A DNA stretch of 64,000 nucleotides from an uncultured Oscillospiraceae bacterium (lineage in GTDB: Bacteria > Bacillota > Clostridia > Oscillospirales > Ruminococcaceae), in the NCBI GenBank assembly GCA_934481355.1, contig CAKSPH010000009.1, positions 1 to 64,000 on the forward strand. Direction: 5' to 3'. The position numbers were made by a program, and so were the translations under genes. Shown here one piece after another: positions 17,483 to 25,261 of the stretch (its first letter is position 1; each line of letters opens with the position of its first letter). The notes beneath the pieces were generated by a model that saw nothing but the letters and a program-made list of their open reading frames with translations, did no database searches and was not told the origin of the DNA.

Positions 17483-17641
17483 TTACAGGTCGTCCGCGTC
17501 CTGAACCGGCTTTTCTTCCGGATCCTTCGGGGTTCCGGTGTACATACCCTGCGGGTCGCACTCCGGGGATATCATCGTTCCGTCGTTTACCTTAAACGGT
17601 TTCTTTTTGCCTGTCCTGTGGCAGTTCGTGTATTCCTGCAT
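17483..17641 (-). CDS. Small acidic-tailed hypothetical protein (52 aa)
   Basis: A 52-residue open frame with a strong GGAGGT site 8 bp before its ATG. The protein has a basic N-terminal part (RTGKKKPFKV), two cysteines (Cys7, Cys28) and a C-terminal segment YTGTPKDPEEKPVQDADDL. The good ribosome site, the placement against a terminator hairpin and the absence of any overlapping gene support it as real. I do not recognise a function; it may belong to a group of short clostridial proteins ending in a similar acidic tail. Confidence 0.55.
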   Translation of the reverse strand: MQEYTNCHRTGKKKPFKVNDGTMISPECDPQGMYTGTPKDPEEKPVQDADDL

Positions 17642-17719
17642 AATTTTCTACCTCCGACAAATAATGCCGCATTGAAGTTGACAATGCGGCATTATTATAT
17701 GCATTTTTGCGCAGGCGAT

Positions 17720-19012
17720 TCAATCGGCAGTCGCGCCCTGTTCCCCGGTAAATTCTTCCTCTGCGACCGTGATTTCAGTCATGGACGCTTCTTCGGTCGT
17801 GGATATCTTTTTCGGAACATAGGCATGACCGCTGGTAGCGCGTTTCAGCGCCGCCAATAAATGCGGTTCATTCCACTCGTTGCTGCGCCTGCTCAGCACA
17901 CTGCCGCCATCCCACAGGAATGTCGAAATGTAGTTGTCGCGGCACAGCTTCGTAAGCTTTTCGCAGAAATATATCCTGCTGCTTTCGTCACTGTCATCGG
18001 GGGTGCCGTATTCCGATATTATCACCGGTATCCCATTATCCACAAAATTCGTCCGCAGAAGCTCCACGCGGGATTCCATCCAGTCCTTTTCGACTTTGCT
18101 GCCCCAGTTTGACTGAACTCCGTCATCGCAGAATGTTTTCGGAATATAATAGTGTACTGAAAGTATGCACTTGTTGGAGAAATCCTCCGGCATTTCAAAG
18201 CGCTCATCGCAGGTCTCGGAAATATCAGCACCGTAGCCTGATATCACAAGATGCCGGCGGAGATTGTTGCCGCCGGTCATGCGCACGGTGTTCACGAACT
18301 GCTGATTAAGGCTGTTGAACAGCTCGTATGCCTTATCCTCTTCCATATCCGGGAACTCCACCGAATTCATGCTTTCGTACAGCAGGCGCTCGTTATAGGT
18401 TATGAACCGCTCGGCTATCTGAGACCATATCCTGTCATATTTTTTTATAACTGAATTTCTGTCGGTGGAAGCGTTCCTTATCCATGCGCCGAATTCCGTG
18501 TCCGCCGCACCGTCGTGGTACATTGTTATGATAACGTACATTCCGCTGTCATAGGCGTAATCCACGACCTGCTGAACACGGTTCAGCCATGCCTCGTTGA
18601 TGTTCCCGTCAGAGTCTATATGCTCCCGCCACGTTATCGGCAGGCGGACTGCGTTTATTCCGCTGTCAGCAAGGGTCTTGAAATATTTTTCGGTCAGCGG
18701 GTAGTTGCCCCAGAATGTTTCGTCCGGCACCTGTCCGGCTCCGGGAACGTGATCTGCGCTTCCATCGCCGTCAAGGTCGGCTGAGCAGCTTTCAAGCGCC
18801 CCGCCTGCATTCCAGCCTATCCTTATATTCGTAACAAGCTGCTGCGATGATATATCTATCATGTTTGACGGCCTGTCATATCCGTCTATTGTTATGGAGC
18901 CCCCCGAAAATACCTCGTCAGGAGTTATCCCGCCGGAGGACTGCGATGTATTTCCGGAACACCCGGTAAGAAAAACAAACGACGCCATAAGCGTCAGCAG
19001 CGCTCGCTTCAT
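17720..19012 (-). CDS. GH5-like lipoprotein lacking the canonical acid/base motif
   Basis: A 430-residue secreted lipoprotein with lipobox LTGC (Cys18). The start at 19012 has GAGGT 8 bp upstream; a GTG 15 bp earlier is less likely. The (beta/alpha)8 glycoside hydrolase family 5 features are clear: GINAVRLPITW, YVIITMYHDG, HYYIPKTF and the nucleophile Glu334 in IPVIISEYG. The acid/base motif, normally NEP in context like ESMNEP, reads ESMNSVE here: the catalytic Glu is Ser217. A Ca-loop-like segment DLDGDGSAD (about 79-87) interrupts the N-terminal region. A Thr/Glu-rich tail follows residue 402. It is either a cellulose/glucan-binding pseudo-enzyme or uses a displaced acid such as Glu219. 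Confidence 0.75.
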   Translation of the reverse strand: MKRALLTLMASFVFLTGCSGNTSQSSGGITPDEVFSGGSITIDGYDRPSNMIDISSQQLVTNIRIGWNAGGALESCSADLDGDGSADHVPGAGQVPDETFWGNYPLTEKYFKTLADSGINAVRLPITWREHIDSDGNINEAWLNRVQQVVDYAYDSGMYVIITMYHDGAADTEFGAWIRNASTDRNSVIKKYDRIWSQIAERFITYNERLLYESMNSVEFPDMEEDKAYELFNSLNQQFVNTVRMTGGNNLRRHLVISGYGADISETCDERFEMPEDFSNKCILSVHYYIPKTFCDDGVQSNWGSKVEKDWMESRVELLRTNFVDNGIPVIISEYGTPDDSDESSRIYFCEKLTKLCRDNYISTFLWDGGSVLSRRSNEWNEPHLLAALKRATSGHAYVPKKISTTEEASMTEITVAEEEFTGEQGATAD

Positions 19013-19132
19013 TCTGGGATACCTCACTGTTCAATACGATATCATGATTATATCATATAATTCCCGGAATGTCAACGTAAACCGACGTCCCTCATGACGC
19101 GTACGCAAAAAATAACTGCCCCGGAAACCGGC

Positions 19133-19161
19133 TTGATTTTTCTCGGTTTTTTTTATATAAT
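19133..19161 (+). promoter_or_regulatory. Sigma-A promoter upstream of element E4
   Basis: TTGATT (19133-19138), 17-bp spacer, TATAAT (19156-19161). The expected start near 19168 would place E4 in the 5' leader of the lipoprotein gene at 19347. Confidence 0.65.
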
Positions 19162-19181
19162 GATATTAAGGTAATTCATAA

Positions 19182-19318
19182 GGTAACCTCTAAAAACCTT
19201 GAAATACATCAAGTAAACGCATTATCTGCCTACGGCGGAAAACGCTGCGGTTTGGTGCCTGGCATCCGATATAAGTCATATACGAAATCTTCTCGTGTCC
19301 CGGTTTTTAGAGGTTACC
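19182..19318. mobile_element. MITE-like element E4 (subfamily B)
   Basis: A 137-bp element with ends GGTAACCTCTAAAAACC (19182-19198) and GGTTTTTAGAGGTTACC (19302-19318). The ends form a perfect 17-bp inverted repeat, flanked by perfect ATAA duplications (19178-19181, 19319-19322). The interior, with CGGTTTGGT and GATATAAGTCATA, matches E1 but not subfamily A. It lies between a promoter and the start of a lipoprotein gene. Confidence 0.88.
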
Positions 19319-19346
19319 ATAATATTATTTTCACAGGGGTGAACGC

Positions 19347-20171
19347 ATGAAAGAACATAAACTGCTTCTGCCTGCGGCGCTGCTCTGCAGTCTGCTGCTC
19401 ACAGGGTGCAACCTTGAAAATATGGACTCCGGCAGCTCGCAGGTACAGACTGCCGCCGTCACTTCCACCGAGCCACCCGCCAAAACCCATGAATCCGCAG
19501 AATCCGTTTCCGTCCCCGAAAAACCGCTGGAGCCCGACGATGTTATACCAGCGGCGATACAGTCACCGCGCCGGGACGGCAGCAGGCTCTCCTATTCAAT
19601 AGTGAACGTATTCTCCGGAGGGGAATACTACACCGTTGATATCTCCGGCGTAAAGCTGACATCCACAGCCGATGTCCCAGATATAGAGACCACCTATGTT
19701 GAGGGCGACCTTTACGGAGACTTCCGGCTTGATCTTCTGAAGCAGGGAGAGATCATCGACACGCTGAAAATAAACGTTCCGCGGGACGACAGGTTCCTGA
19801 TATTCGAAAGCGTTACGCAGGAGCTGACCTACGGCTGCGAGCTAATCTCAAATATGAGGGATTTCGGCGCCTCAGAATATCCGGACCTTATACAGCTTGA
19901 TTTCCATATCCTGAACGAGGCTGAGGTCCCGCAGTACGCCAGGTATTTCACTGCCTCCGGCGGAAAGCTTTGCGAGGTGCCGATTTATGAAAACGGAGCG
20001 GAAAGCGCCCCCTACGGGACTCATCTGGAACCGGAATCAGCAGGCGTAATGATACAGCGCGTTGTCGCAAAGGAATACGGAGAATACACTGTCAAGCAGT
20101 TCGAATACACATTCGACCCTGACAGCCTTATAATGACCCGCCGGCGCGTTCAGTACACAGGCTACAACTGA
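19347..20171 (+). CDS. Lipoprotein of unknown function
   Basis: A 274-residue exported lipoprotein with a hydrophobic signal and lipobox LLTGC. A Ser/Thr/Pro/Glu-rich tether spans about residues 28-70, followed by a mixed beta-rich domain rich in acidic and aromatic residues. No known domain is recognised. It starts behind GGGGTGAACGC and is 19 bp upstream of the HD-domain gene, so the two are probably co-transcribed from the promoter at 19133, with E4 in the leader. Confidence 0.75.
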   Translation: MKEHKLLLPAALLCSLLLTGCNLENMDSGSSQVQTAAVTSTEPPAKTHESAESVSVPEKPLEPDDVIPAAIQSPRRDGSRLSYSIVNVFSGGEYYTVDISGVKLTSTADVPDIETTYVEGDLYGDFRLDLLKQGEIIDTLKINVPRDDRFLIFESVTQELTYGCELISNMRDFGASEYPDLIQLDFHILNEAEVPQYARYFTASGGKLCEVPIYENGAESAPYGTHLEPESAGVMIQRVVAKEYGEYTVKQFEYTFDPDSLIMTRRRVQYTGYN

Positions 20172-20190
20172 TTGAAAAAGGAGAAACACC

Positions 20191-20781
20191 ATGACCGACA
20201 AGGAAGAATTCATAAGCATATTCAAGCAGAACATAACCCGAGAGGGCTCTGACAAACTGCTGGATTTTCTGGAAAACCGCAGCGATTTCTTCACCGCCCC
20301 CGCCAGCACACGCTACCACAACGCCTTTGAGGGCGGACTGCTTAGGCATTCGCTCAACGTTTACCACTGCCTGTGCGCCTATCTTGAGCGCGAGCGCGTA
20401 AAAAACGAATACAAGCTCAACGTTTCCCCTGAGACCGCCGCGATAGTCGCCCTTCTCCATGACGTGTGCAAAGTGAACTTCTACCGCACCGGCTGGCGCA
20501 ATGTCAAGAATGAAAAGACCGGTCAGTGGGAAAAACAGCCGCGCTATGAAATACATGACACTATTCCGTATGGACACGGCGAAAAATCAGTATATATGAT
20601 CTCCGCCTATATCCGTCTCACCCGCGAAGAAGCTATGGCTATACGCTGGCACATGGGATTCTCCGGTATTGAAGACAAGAATACCATCGGTCAGGCGCTT
20701 GCCATGTATCCGCTGGCTTTTGCCATGACTGTCGCGGATATGGAAGCTTCCTATTTTCTGGAATCTACTCCTGAATCCTGA
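20191..20781 (+). CDS. HD-domain phosphohydrolase-like protein
   Basis: A 196-residue cytoplasmic protein with the HD metal-site pattern: RHSLNVYHCL (first His), then LLHDVCKVNFY (HD pair), a distal His in IRWHMGF and Asp in VADMEAS. HD proteins hydrolyse phosphate esters of nucleotides or act on nucleic acid. The substrate here is unknown. It has an AAAGGAG site, follows the lipoprotein gene closely and ends at a terminator just before the origin region. Confidence 0.85.
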   Translation: MTDKEEFISIFKQNITREGSDKLLDFLENRSDFFTAPASTRYHNAFEGGLLRHSLNVYHCLCAYLERERVKNEYKLNVSPETAAIVALLHDVCKVNFYRTGWRNVKNEKTGQWEKQPRYEIHDTIPYGHGEKSVYMISAYIRLTREEAMAIRWHMGFSGIEDKNTIGQALAMYPLAFAMTVADMEASYFLESTPES

Positions 20782-20801
20782 AAACGTAACTCAATATCTT
20801 C

Positions 20802-20829
20802 AGCCTCCGGATATTCCGGGGGCTTTTTT
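20802..20829 (+). terminator. Intrinsic terminator of the HD-domain gene
   Basis: A 10-bp stem with one mismatch (AGCCTCCGGA with TCCGGGGGCT) and a 3-base loop, followed by a T tract. It separates the left arm from the origin region. Confidence 0.75.
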
Positions 20830-20849
20830 AACATTAAGCCCGGTTTCCG

Positions 20850-21331
20850 ATTTCAACATTCAACCCCGATTTGTTAAGAATTATTTTTCCCACAGTCCAT
20901 CAACATTTTTTCAACATCACTGCTAACTTATTCATAATTTTCAACACTGGGACGATTCAGCGTTTTTTAACCGTTTCAACATAGTTTTTAACCTTTTTGC
21001 AGAAAAAAACGCATTTCAACGTTGAAAAGCTGTTGACAATTCCGGTTTAAAACACAGGCACAAAAAAGTTTTTAACAGTGTTATCCATTTACTTCCTTTT
21101 GGCGCAGTGATTCTGCTTTTGCTGTTTTCGACAAAATGTATAAATTCGGTTTATTAACAGGTTTTAAACTTAAAAAATCAGCCCGTTTATTTTCTTGGTT
21201 GAAAGCTGAAATTACTGATCCGCAAAACATTCACGCTTTTTAACAGTTTCAACACAGTTTTCAACTTTGGATTCTGGTTTCAACTGATTATACAATGAGT
21301 ATTTATAACATCAACACGTATTTGTTGAAAA
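20850..21331. other. oriC upstream cluster of DnaA-box-like repeats
   Basis: A gene-free, AT-rich stretch with many copies of a 9-mer close to TTTTCAACA. Exact copies lie at 20908-20916, 20938-20946 and, inverted, 21323-21331. Near copies are at 20850 (ATTTCAACA), 20973 and 21246 (GTTTCAACA), 21069 and 21237 (TTTTTAACA), 21151 (TTATTAACA) and 21258 (TTTTCAACT). The only near-classical box is TTATCCATT at 21081-21089. Position upstream of dnaA and density suggest the left half of a bipartite origin using a non-canonical box, inferred from pattern only. Confidence 0.7.
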
Positions 21332-21352
21332 ACGAATAAAAGAATGTATAAA
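21325..21352 (+). promoter_or_regulatory. Possible promoter upstream of element E5
   Basis: TTGAAA (21325-21330), 16-bp spacer, TATAAA (21347-21352). It overlaps the inverted DnaA-box-like repeat at 21323, so DnaA could affect it. Its transcript would carry E5 ahead of the 86-residue gene at 21526. Confidence 0.45.
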
Positions 21353-21389
21353 TTAATATTCCGCGGCAATAATCAAGTTGAAAACATAA

Positions 21390-21503
21390 GGTAACCTCCA
21401 AAAAACTTGTTTGAGCGAAAATATGCAGAGCACACCGCCTGCTTCCTGCTTCGTCGGCTTTCAGCGCACTCTGCCCCTTTTCAAACCAGTTTCAGAGGTG
21501 ACC
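21390..21503. mobile_element. MITE-like element E5 (subfamily A, reverse orientation)
   Basis: A 114-bp element flanked by perfect ATAA duplications (21386-21389, 21504-21507). Left end GGTAACCTCCAAAAAAC and right end CCAGTTTCAGAGGTGACC are slightly diverged. The interior (TTTGAGCGAAAAT, AGCACACCG, TTCGTCGGCTTTCA, GCGCACTCTGCCC) aligns with the reverse complement of E2. It lies inside the origin region, just ahead of the gene at 21526. Confidence 0.85.
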
Positions 21504-21525
21504 ATAAAACAGAAAGGAAATTAAA

Positions 21526-21786
21526 ATGATCAAGGGAGTTTCCAAAAGTATTATAGAAATTGATCCCAAAAACTCTTGTTTTGAAAAAATCATCATAATA
21601 CTCAACACCTGCTGCGATGACTTCGATCAGGAGGAAATAAAAAAAGAGACCCGGCTTCTTACCTCTAAGGCGCCTGAATTTCTGCTACGACAGCGCCGCA
21701 GAAATAATATTAAATTGTGGATAAGCGGCACAGCAGGAGCGCTTATTTCCGCCGCAGCTATCCTTGTCATATATTCGTTTGTTTAA
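21526..21786 (+). CDS. Small C-terminally anchored membrane protein next to dnaA
   Basis: An 86-residue protein with an AAAGGAAAT site before its ATG. The N-terminal part (about 1-60) is charged and predicted helical, with a Cys-Cys pair (NTCCDDFDQEE). A basic stretch RQRRRNN precedes a single C-terminal transmembrane helix (about 64-84), so the bulk should face the cytoplasm. The ..E-x-x-x-x-R-L-L pattern hints at an anti-sigma or zinc-finger-like regulator, but I do not recognise a family. It sits between element E5 and the dnaA promoter. Confidence 0.65.
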   Translation: MIKGVSKSIIEIDPKNSCFEKIIIILNTCCDDFDQEEIKKETRLLTSKAPEFLLRQRRRNNIKLWISGTAGALISAAAILVIYSFV

Positions 21787-21826
21787 AATACACATATTCT
21801 TGTTGAATTTTTCAACGCTTTTTTGC

Positions 21827-21855
21827 TTGAAAAAATTCAACTTTTATGGTATCAT
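21827..21855 (+). promoter_or_regulatory. dnaA promoter
   Basis: TTGAAA (21827-21832), 17-bp spacer, TATCAT (21850-21855). Inverted DnaA-box-like motifs (TGTTGAATT at 21801 and TTTTCAACG at 21809) lie just upstream, consistent with autoregulation. Confidence 0.7.
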
Positions 21856-21972
21856 TAAATATGGACATCTTTTGACTGAATTTGCTTTTATTATCTAATT
21901 ATTTTTCTTGCATCTATTAAGGAACATACTATATTAATAATAAAACTAAAACTGGCTAATATCTCTAACGGA

Positions 21973-23355
21973 ATGGTGAAAAATATGAACTCGAAATCAA
22001 TGACTTCGCTCTCTGATATCTATAACCTTGTAGTGGATAACTATGTGCGCAAGTATAATATCTCCGAAACTGCACGCGAACTGTGGCTCGACCGCAATGA
22101 ACCCATAGAACTCAGGGGAAATGTAGTTGTGCTTGCAATAGATTCAGAAATGAAAATGAGCACGCTCAGCCAGATCTATCTCAGCGGACTGGAGGAACAG
22201 TTCTCCATAGTTCTCGGCACTCCTATCAAAATTGAACTCTTTGTCAGGAATAACCCGGAAACCACCGAAAAGAAGTTCGACAATATCCGCAACAGTGAAG
22301 AACTCACAAACCAGATCGATAATATCGTACACGATAATAAGGTGACCTACACTTTTGACAACTTCATTGTGGGGCCCTCCAATAATCTCGCTTTCGCAGC
22401 TGCTAAGGCCGTATCCCACAAGCAGCACGAAAAATACAATCCGCTTTTCATCTACGGAGATTCCGGTCTTGGCAAAACCCACCTCCTTTCTGCTATTCAG
22501 AACGAGATGACCAAGAATTACCCGGGAATTAATATAATCTACATATCCGCGGAAACTTTCACCAATGAATTCCTGCACTCGATCACCGCGAACAACACCG
22601 AGAGCTTTGACGAAAAATACCGCAATGCGGACGCGCTTCTCATAGATGATATCCAGTTCATCGCCGGTAAGGAGCAGACCGAGGAAAAATTCTTCCACAT
22701 CTTTAACGAGCTTTATAAGCTCAACAAGGCGATAGTACTTACATCAGACCGCCCTGCAAAAGAGATAAAGTCGATATCCGACAGACTCAAGACCCGCTTC
22801 TCCTCAGGTCTCGCGGCAGACGTCAAGCCGCCGGAGTACGAAACAAGGCTCGCAATAATCCAGCGCAAGGCTGAGAACCTTAATTTCAAGATACCTGACG
22901 ATGTTGTAGAATTTATCGCAACCAAGCTGAAATCCAATATCCGTCAGATTGAAGGCGTCGTCACCAAGATGAACGCGCTGTATATGGTCTCCCAGCTTAA
23001 GCCTTCTATTGTCGTAGCGCAGAATGTCATCAAGGATATCGTATCCGATCATCAGCCGATACCGATAACTGTTGACAAGATAATCAGCGAGTCCGCAAAG
23101 ATATTCAACGTCGATCCCGATGAGATACGCTCGCCGAAGCGCAATTCCCCGGTTTCTTCCGCCAGAAAGGTTGCCATATATGTTATCCAGGAGATCACAG
23201 GGCTGCCTTATGAGGCTATCGGTCAGGAATTCAGCGGCAGAGATCATTCAACCGTGGTCTACGCTATAAAGAACGTCAAGGAAACTATGGCTAAGGACAG
23301 CAACTTCCGTTCTGTTGTTGAAGATCTGATTAAGAATATCAAGGCAAATCAGTAA
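21973..23355 (+). CDS. dnaA: Chromosomal replication initiator DnaA
   Basis: A 460-residue AAA+ initiator that binds oriC boxes and opens the duplex. It has the N-terminal helicase-interaction domain, Walker A in GDSGLGKTHL, Walker B in ALLIDDIQF and a C-terminal helix-turn-helix with EFSGRDHSTVVYAI, the DnaA-box recognition signature (usually GGRDHSTV; SGRDHSTV here). The start could be 21973 or the ATG at 21985; neither has a strong ribosome site (GGTG precedes the second). It is a single-gene unit flanked by the two origin clusters. Confidence 0.97.
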   Translation: MVKNMNSKSMTSLSDIYNLVVDNYVRKYNISETARELWLDRNEPIELRGNVVVLAIDSEMKMSTLSQIYLSGLEEQFSIVLGTPIKIELFVRNNPETTEKKFDNIRNSEELTNQIDNIVHDNKVTYTFDNFIVGPSNNLAFAAAKAVSHKQHEKYNPLFIYGDSGLGKTHLLSAIQNEMTKNYPGINIIYISAETFTNEFLHSITANNTESFDEKYRNADALLIDDIQFIAGKEQTEEKFFHIFNELYKLNKAIVLTSDRPAKEIKSISDRLKTRFSSGLAADVKPPEYETRLAIIQRKAENLNFKIPDDVVEFIATKLKSNIRQIEGVVTKMNALYMVSQLKPSIVVAQNVIKDIVSDHQPIPITVDKIISESAKIFNVDPDEIRSPKRNSPVSSARKVAIYVIQEITGLPYEAIGQEFSGRDHSTVVYAIKNVKETMAKDSNFRSVVEDLIKNIKANQ

Positions 23356-23367
23356 TTTTTAACTGTT

Positions 23368-23543
23368 TTATCAACAGGTCTTTAATAGATTTCAACGACG
23401 TGTTGAAATAAAAACCGCCAACTTTAAATTCACACATTTTCAACATCGGCGGTGAAAAAACTTGATTGAAGAAATTCACCTTGAAATGCGGTCTGACGGA
23501 CTTTTCAACATTTGAACAGCCCTTATTATTATTATTATTATTA
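23368..23543. other. oriC downstream cluster with DnaA-trio/unwinding element
   Basis: The dnaA-dnaN gap holds TTATCAACA (23368-23376, one mismatch to the classical box), TGTTGAAAT (23401, inverted), and exact TTTTCAACA at 23437-23445 and 23502-23510. After a short GC-containing spacer, a run of seven TTA triplets fills 23523-23543 and continues into an AT-rich tract. The strand complementary to TTA reads 3'-AAT-5', which matches the DnaA-trio consensus known from Bacillus. The order box, spacer, trios, AT tract is that of the basal unwinding system. Confidence 0.72.
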
Positions 23544-23631
23544 AAAAATATTATTTCTTTTATTTTTTCGCGCAGATTTATCTGCGGCTGTCCTGACTGA
23601 TGTTCAGTGCGGCGGAAAGGAACGATCAAAA

Positions 23632-24729
23632 ATGAAATTCAGCTGTCCTAAGGAAGTTATTCTTTCGGCTGTGCAGACAACTGCAAAAGCAGCTGCCGGT
23701 AAATCTACAATTGCAGCCTTAGAAGGAATATTGATGGAGCTTGAAGGGAATACCCTTACCGTGACAGGATACGATCTCGATCTTGGAATAAAAACCACCA
23801 TCGAAGTAAACGGAACAGAGAGCGGTAATATAGTTGTTGGTGCAAGAAAATTCGGTGACATAATCAGAAAAATGCCGACAGGAGATATTACATTCGAGTG
23901 CAGCGATAACAATAACGCTGAAATATCAGGCAGGGATACTAATATCACCATTATGTGCATGAGCGCTGACGATTACCCGAATGTACCGCAGGTAAATCCT
24001 GAAACAAGCTTTTCCATGCCCCAGAAGCTTTTAAAAAGCATGATAACTCAGACTAAATTTGCGGTTGCTGTTACAGACAACAAGCCTGCTCTTATGGGCT
24101 GCAAATTTGAACTGGAGGACAATATCCTCAGCGTAGCAGCAGTTGACGGCGTAAGAATCGCGCTCAGACAGGAACCGCTGACATATAATAACATCAGCTT
24201 CATAGTTCCTGCCAAGACGCTTGAAGAACTGACGCATATCCTCTCCGACGACAACGACAAGAATGTTACTATCAGTATAGACAAGAATCAGATCAGCTTT
24301 ACAATTGACAGCTATGTGATGATCTCCCGTCTGCTTGATGGTGATTTCATTCCGTTCAAGAATTATCTCAAGTGCAACGCGGACGTATATGCAGAGGTAA
24401 ACACCCGCGAGATGATCGAGATGCTCGACCGTACAATGCTGATAATTGACGAGAAGAACAAGAATCCTATCCGCTGCGAAATAAAGGATAATGCAATATA
24501 CATGAGCTGCACCACTGCAATTGGAAAGCTCAACGACAAGATTTCCGTAAAATACAACGGAGAACCTCTTGTTATAGGCTTCAACGCCAAGTATATGCTT
24601 GACGCATTCAAGGCGTGCGACACTGATACGGTAAAGCTGGTTGCTTCCTCATCGGTTGCACCGCTGATAATCCTCCCGATAGAAGGAAACTCATTCACCT
24701 ACCTCGTTCTCCCCATGCGCCTGAAATGA
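23632..24729 (+). CDS. dnaN: DNA polymerase III sliding clamp (beta subunit)
   Basis: A 365-residue beta clamp that tethers polymerases to DNA. The three-fold repeated clamp fold is recognised from MKFSCPKEVILSAVQTTAKAA, GRDTNITIMCMSADDYP, FIVPAKTLEEL and the C-terminal VAPLIILPIEGNSFTYLVLPMRL. The start has AAAGGAAC about 10 bp upstream. It follows the origin element and precedes a 284-bp gap with a terminator-like hairpin. Confidence 0.96.
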   Translation: MKFSCPKEVILSAVQTTAKAAAGKSTIAALEGILMELEGNTLTVTGYDLDLGIKTTIEVNGTESGNIVVGARKFGDIIRKMPTGDITFECSDNNNAEISGRDTNITIMCMSADDYPNVPQVNPETSFSMPQKLLKSMITQTKFAVAVTDNKPALMGCKFELEDNILSVAAVDGVRIALRQEPLTYNNISFIVPAKTLEELTHILSDDNDKNVTISIDKNQISFTIDSYVMISRLLDGDFIPFKNYLKCNADVYAEVNTREMIEMLDRTMLIIDEKNKNPIRCEIKDNAIYMSCTTAIGKLNDKISVKYNGEPLVIGFNAKYMLDAFKACDTDTVKLVASSSVAPLIILPIEGNSFTYLVLPMRLK

Positions 24730-25013
24730 ATTGACCGGTGGGAGAGAGCCTGCACAGCTGTGAAAGAACTCGCCCTCCATGAAGAACGCTGATATCGACC
24801 CGCGGCAATTGCAGTGGGCTTATCGAAATCTCAGAAAACGGCGCTGTTATGCGGTAAAAAGACTGCTTCCGCAGAAATGCGGCAGCGGTTTTTTCATGCA
24901 GCTTGCAATATAGATAACAAAATGCCTGCTTCCGGCAGTAATACGGCGGAGGCATACGCCTTACGGCAGCATTTACATAGTATTACAGTAACAAGAAAGG
25001 AAACAGAAATACA
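24730..25013 (+). other. dnaN-S4 intergenic region, no gene recognised
   Basis: A 284-bp gap with higher GC than the rest of the origin and no supported open frame. It contains a terminator-like hairpin at 24865-24886 followed by six Ts. The first 130 bases may form a structured RNA but match no class I know. From 24895 to the ribosome site AAAGGAAAC before 25014 I see nothing recognisable. Confidence 0.5.
24865..24894 (+). terminator. Probable terminator or attenuator after dnaN
   Basis: A 9-bp stem with one mismatch (GCTTCCGCA with TGCGGCAGC), loop GAAA, then GGTTTTTTC. Confidence 0.6.
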
Positions 25014-25253
25014 ATGGAAGAAATAAGGATCACAACACCTTTTATCAAGCTGGATCAGCTTGTAAAATTCGCAGGGCTGGCAGAGACCGGCGCAAAGGCA
25101 AAGATACTCATTGAGCTTGGAGAATTCAACATCAACGGGGAACTCTGTACAAAGCGCGGTAAGAAAATCAAGCCCGGCGATGTTATAGATTTCAAGAACA
25201 AGAAATACAAGATCATACTTGACGAAAACGCAGTAACAGAATCTGCTGAATAA
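25014..25253 (+). CDS. yaaA: S4-domain RNA-binding protein (YaaA/RlbA-like)
   Basis: A 79-residue protein composed of an S4 RNA-binding fold: TPFIKLDQLVKFAGLAETGAKAKILIELGEFNINGE followed by RGKKIKPGDVI. This small protein stands between dnaN and recF in many Bacillota and is thought to act in ribosome assembly. It has AAAGGAAA upstream and ends 8 bp before recF, so the two are coupled. Confidence 0.9.
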   Translation: MEEIRITTPFIKLDQLVKFAGLAETGAKAKILIELGEFNINGELCTKRGKKIKPGDVIDFKNKKYKIILDENAVTESAE

Positions 25254-25261
25254 TTATACGC

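Noticed and set aside
18840..18960. Dockerin domain in the GH5-like lipoprotein
   Set aside because: Only a single calcium-loop-like DLDGDGSAD occurs, and not at the C-terminus; dockerins need two such repeats.
23523..23543. (TTA)7 as a simple microsatellite without function
   Set aside because: Its position right after a DnaA-box-like repeat in the dnaA-dnaN gap makes an origin role more likely, although chance expansion cannot be excluded.
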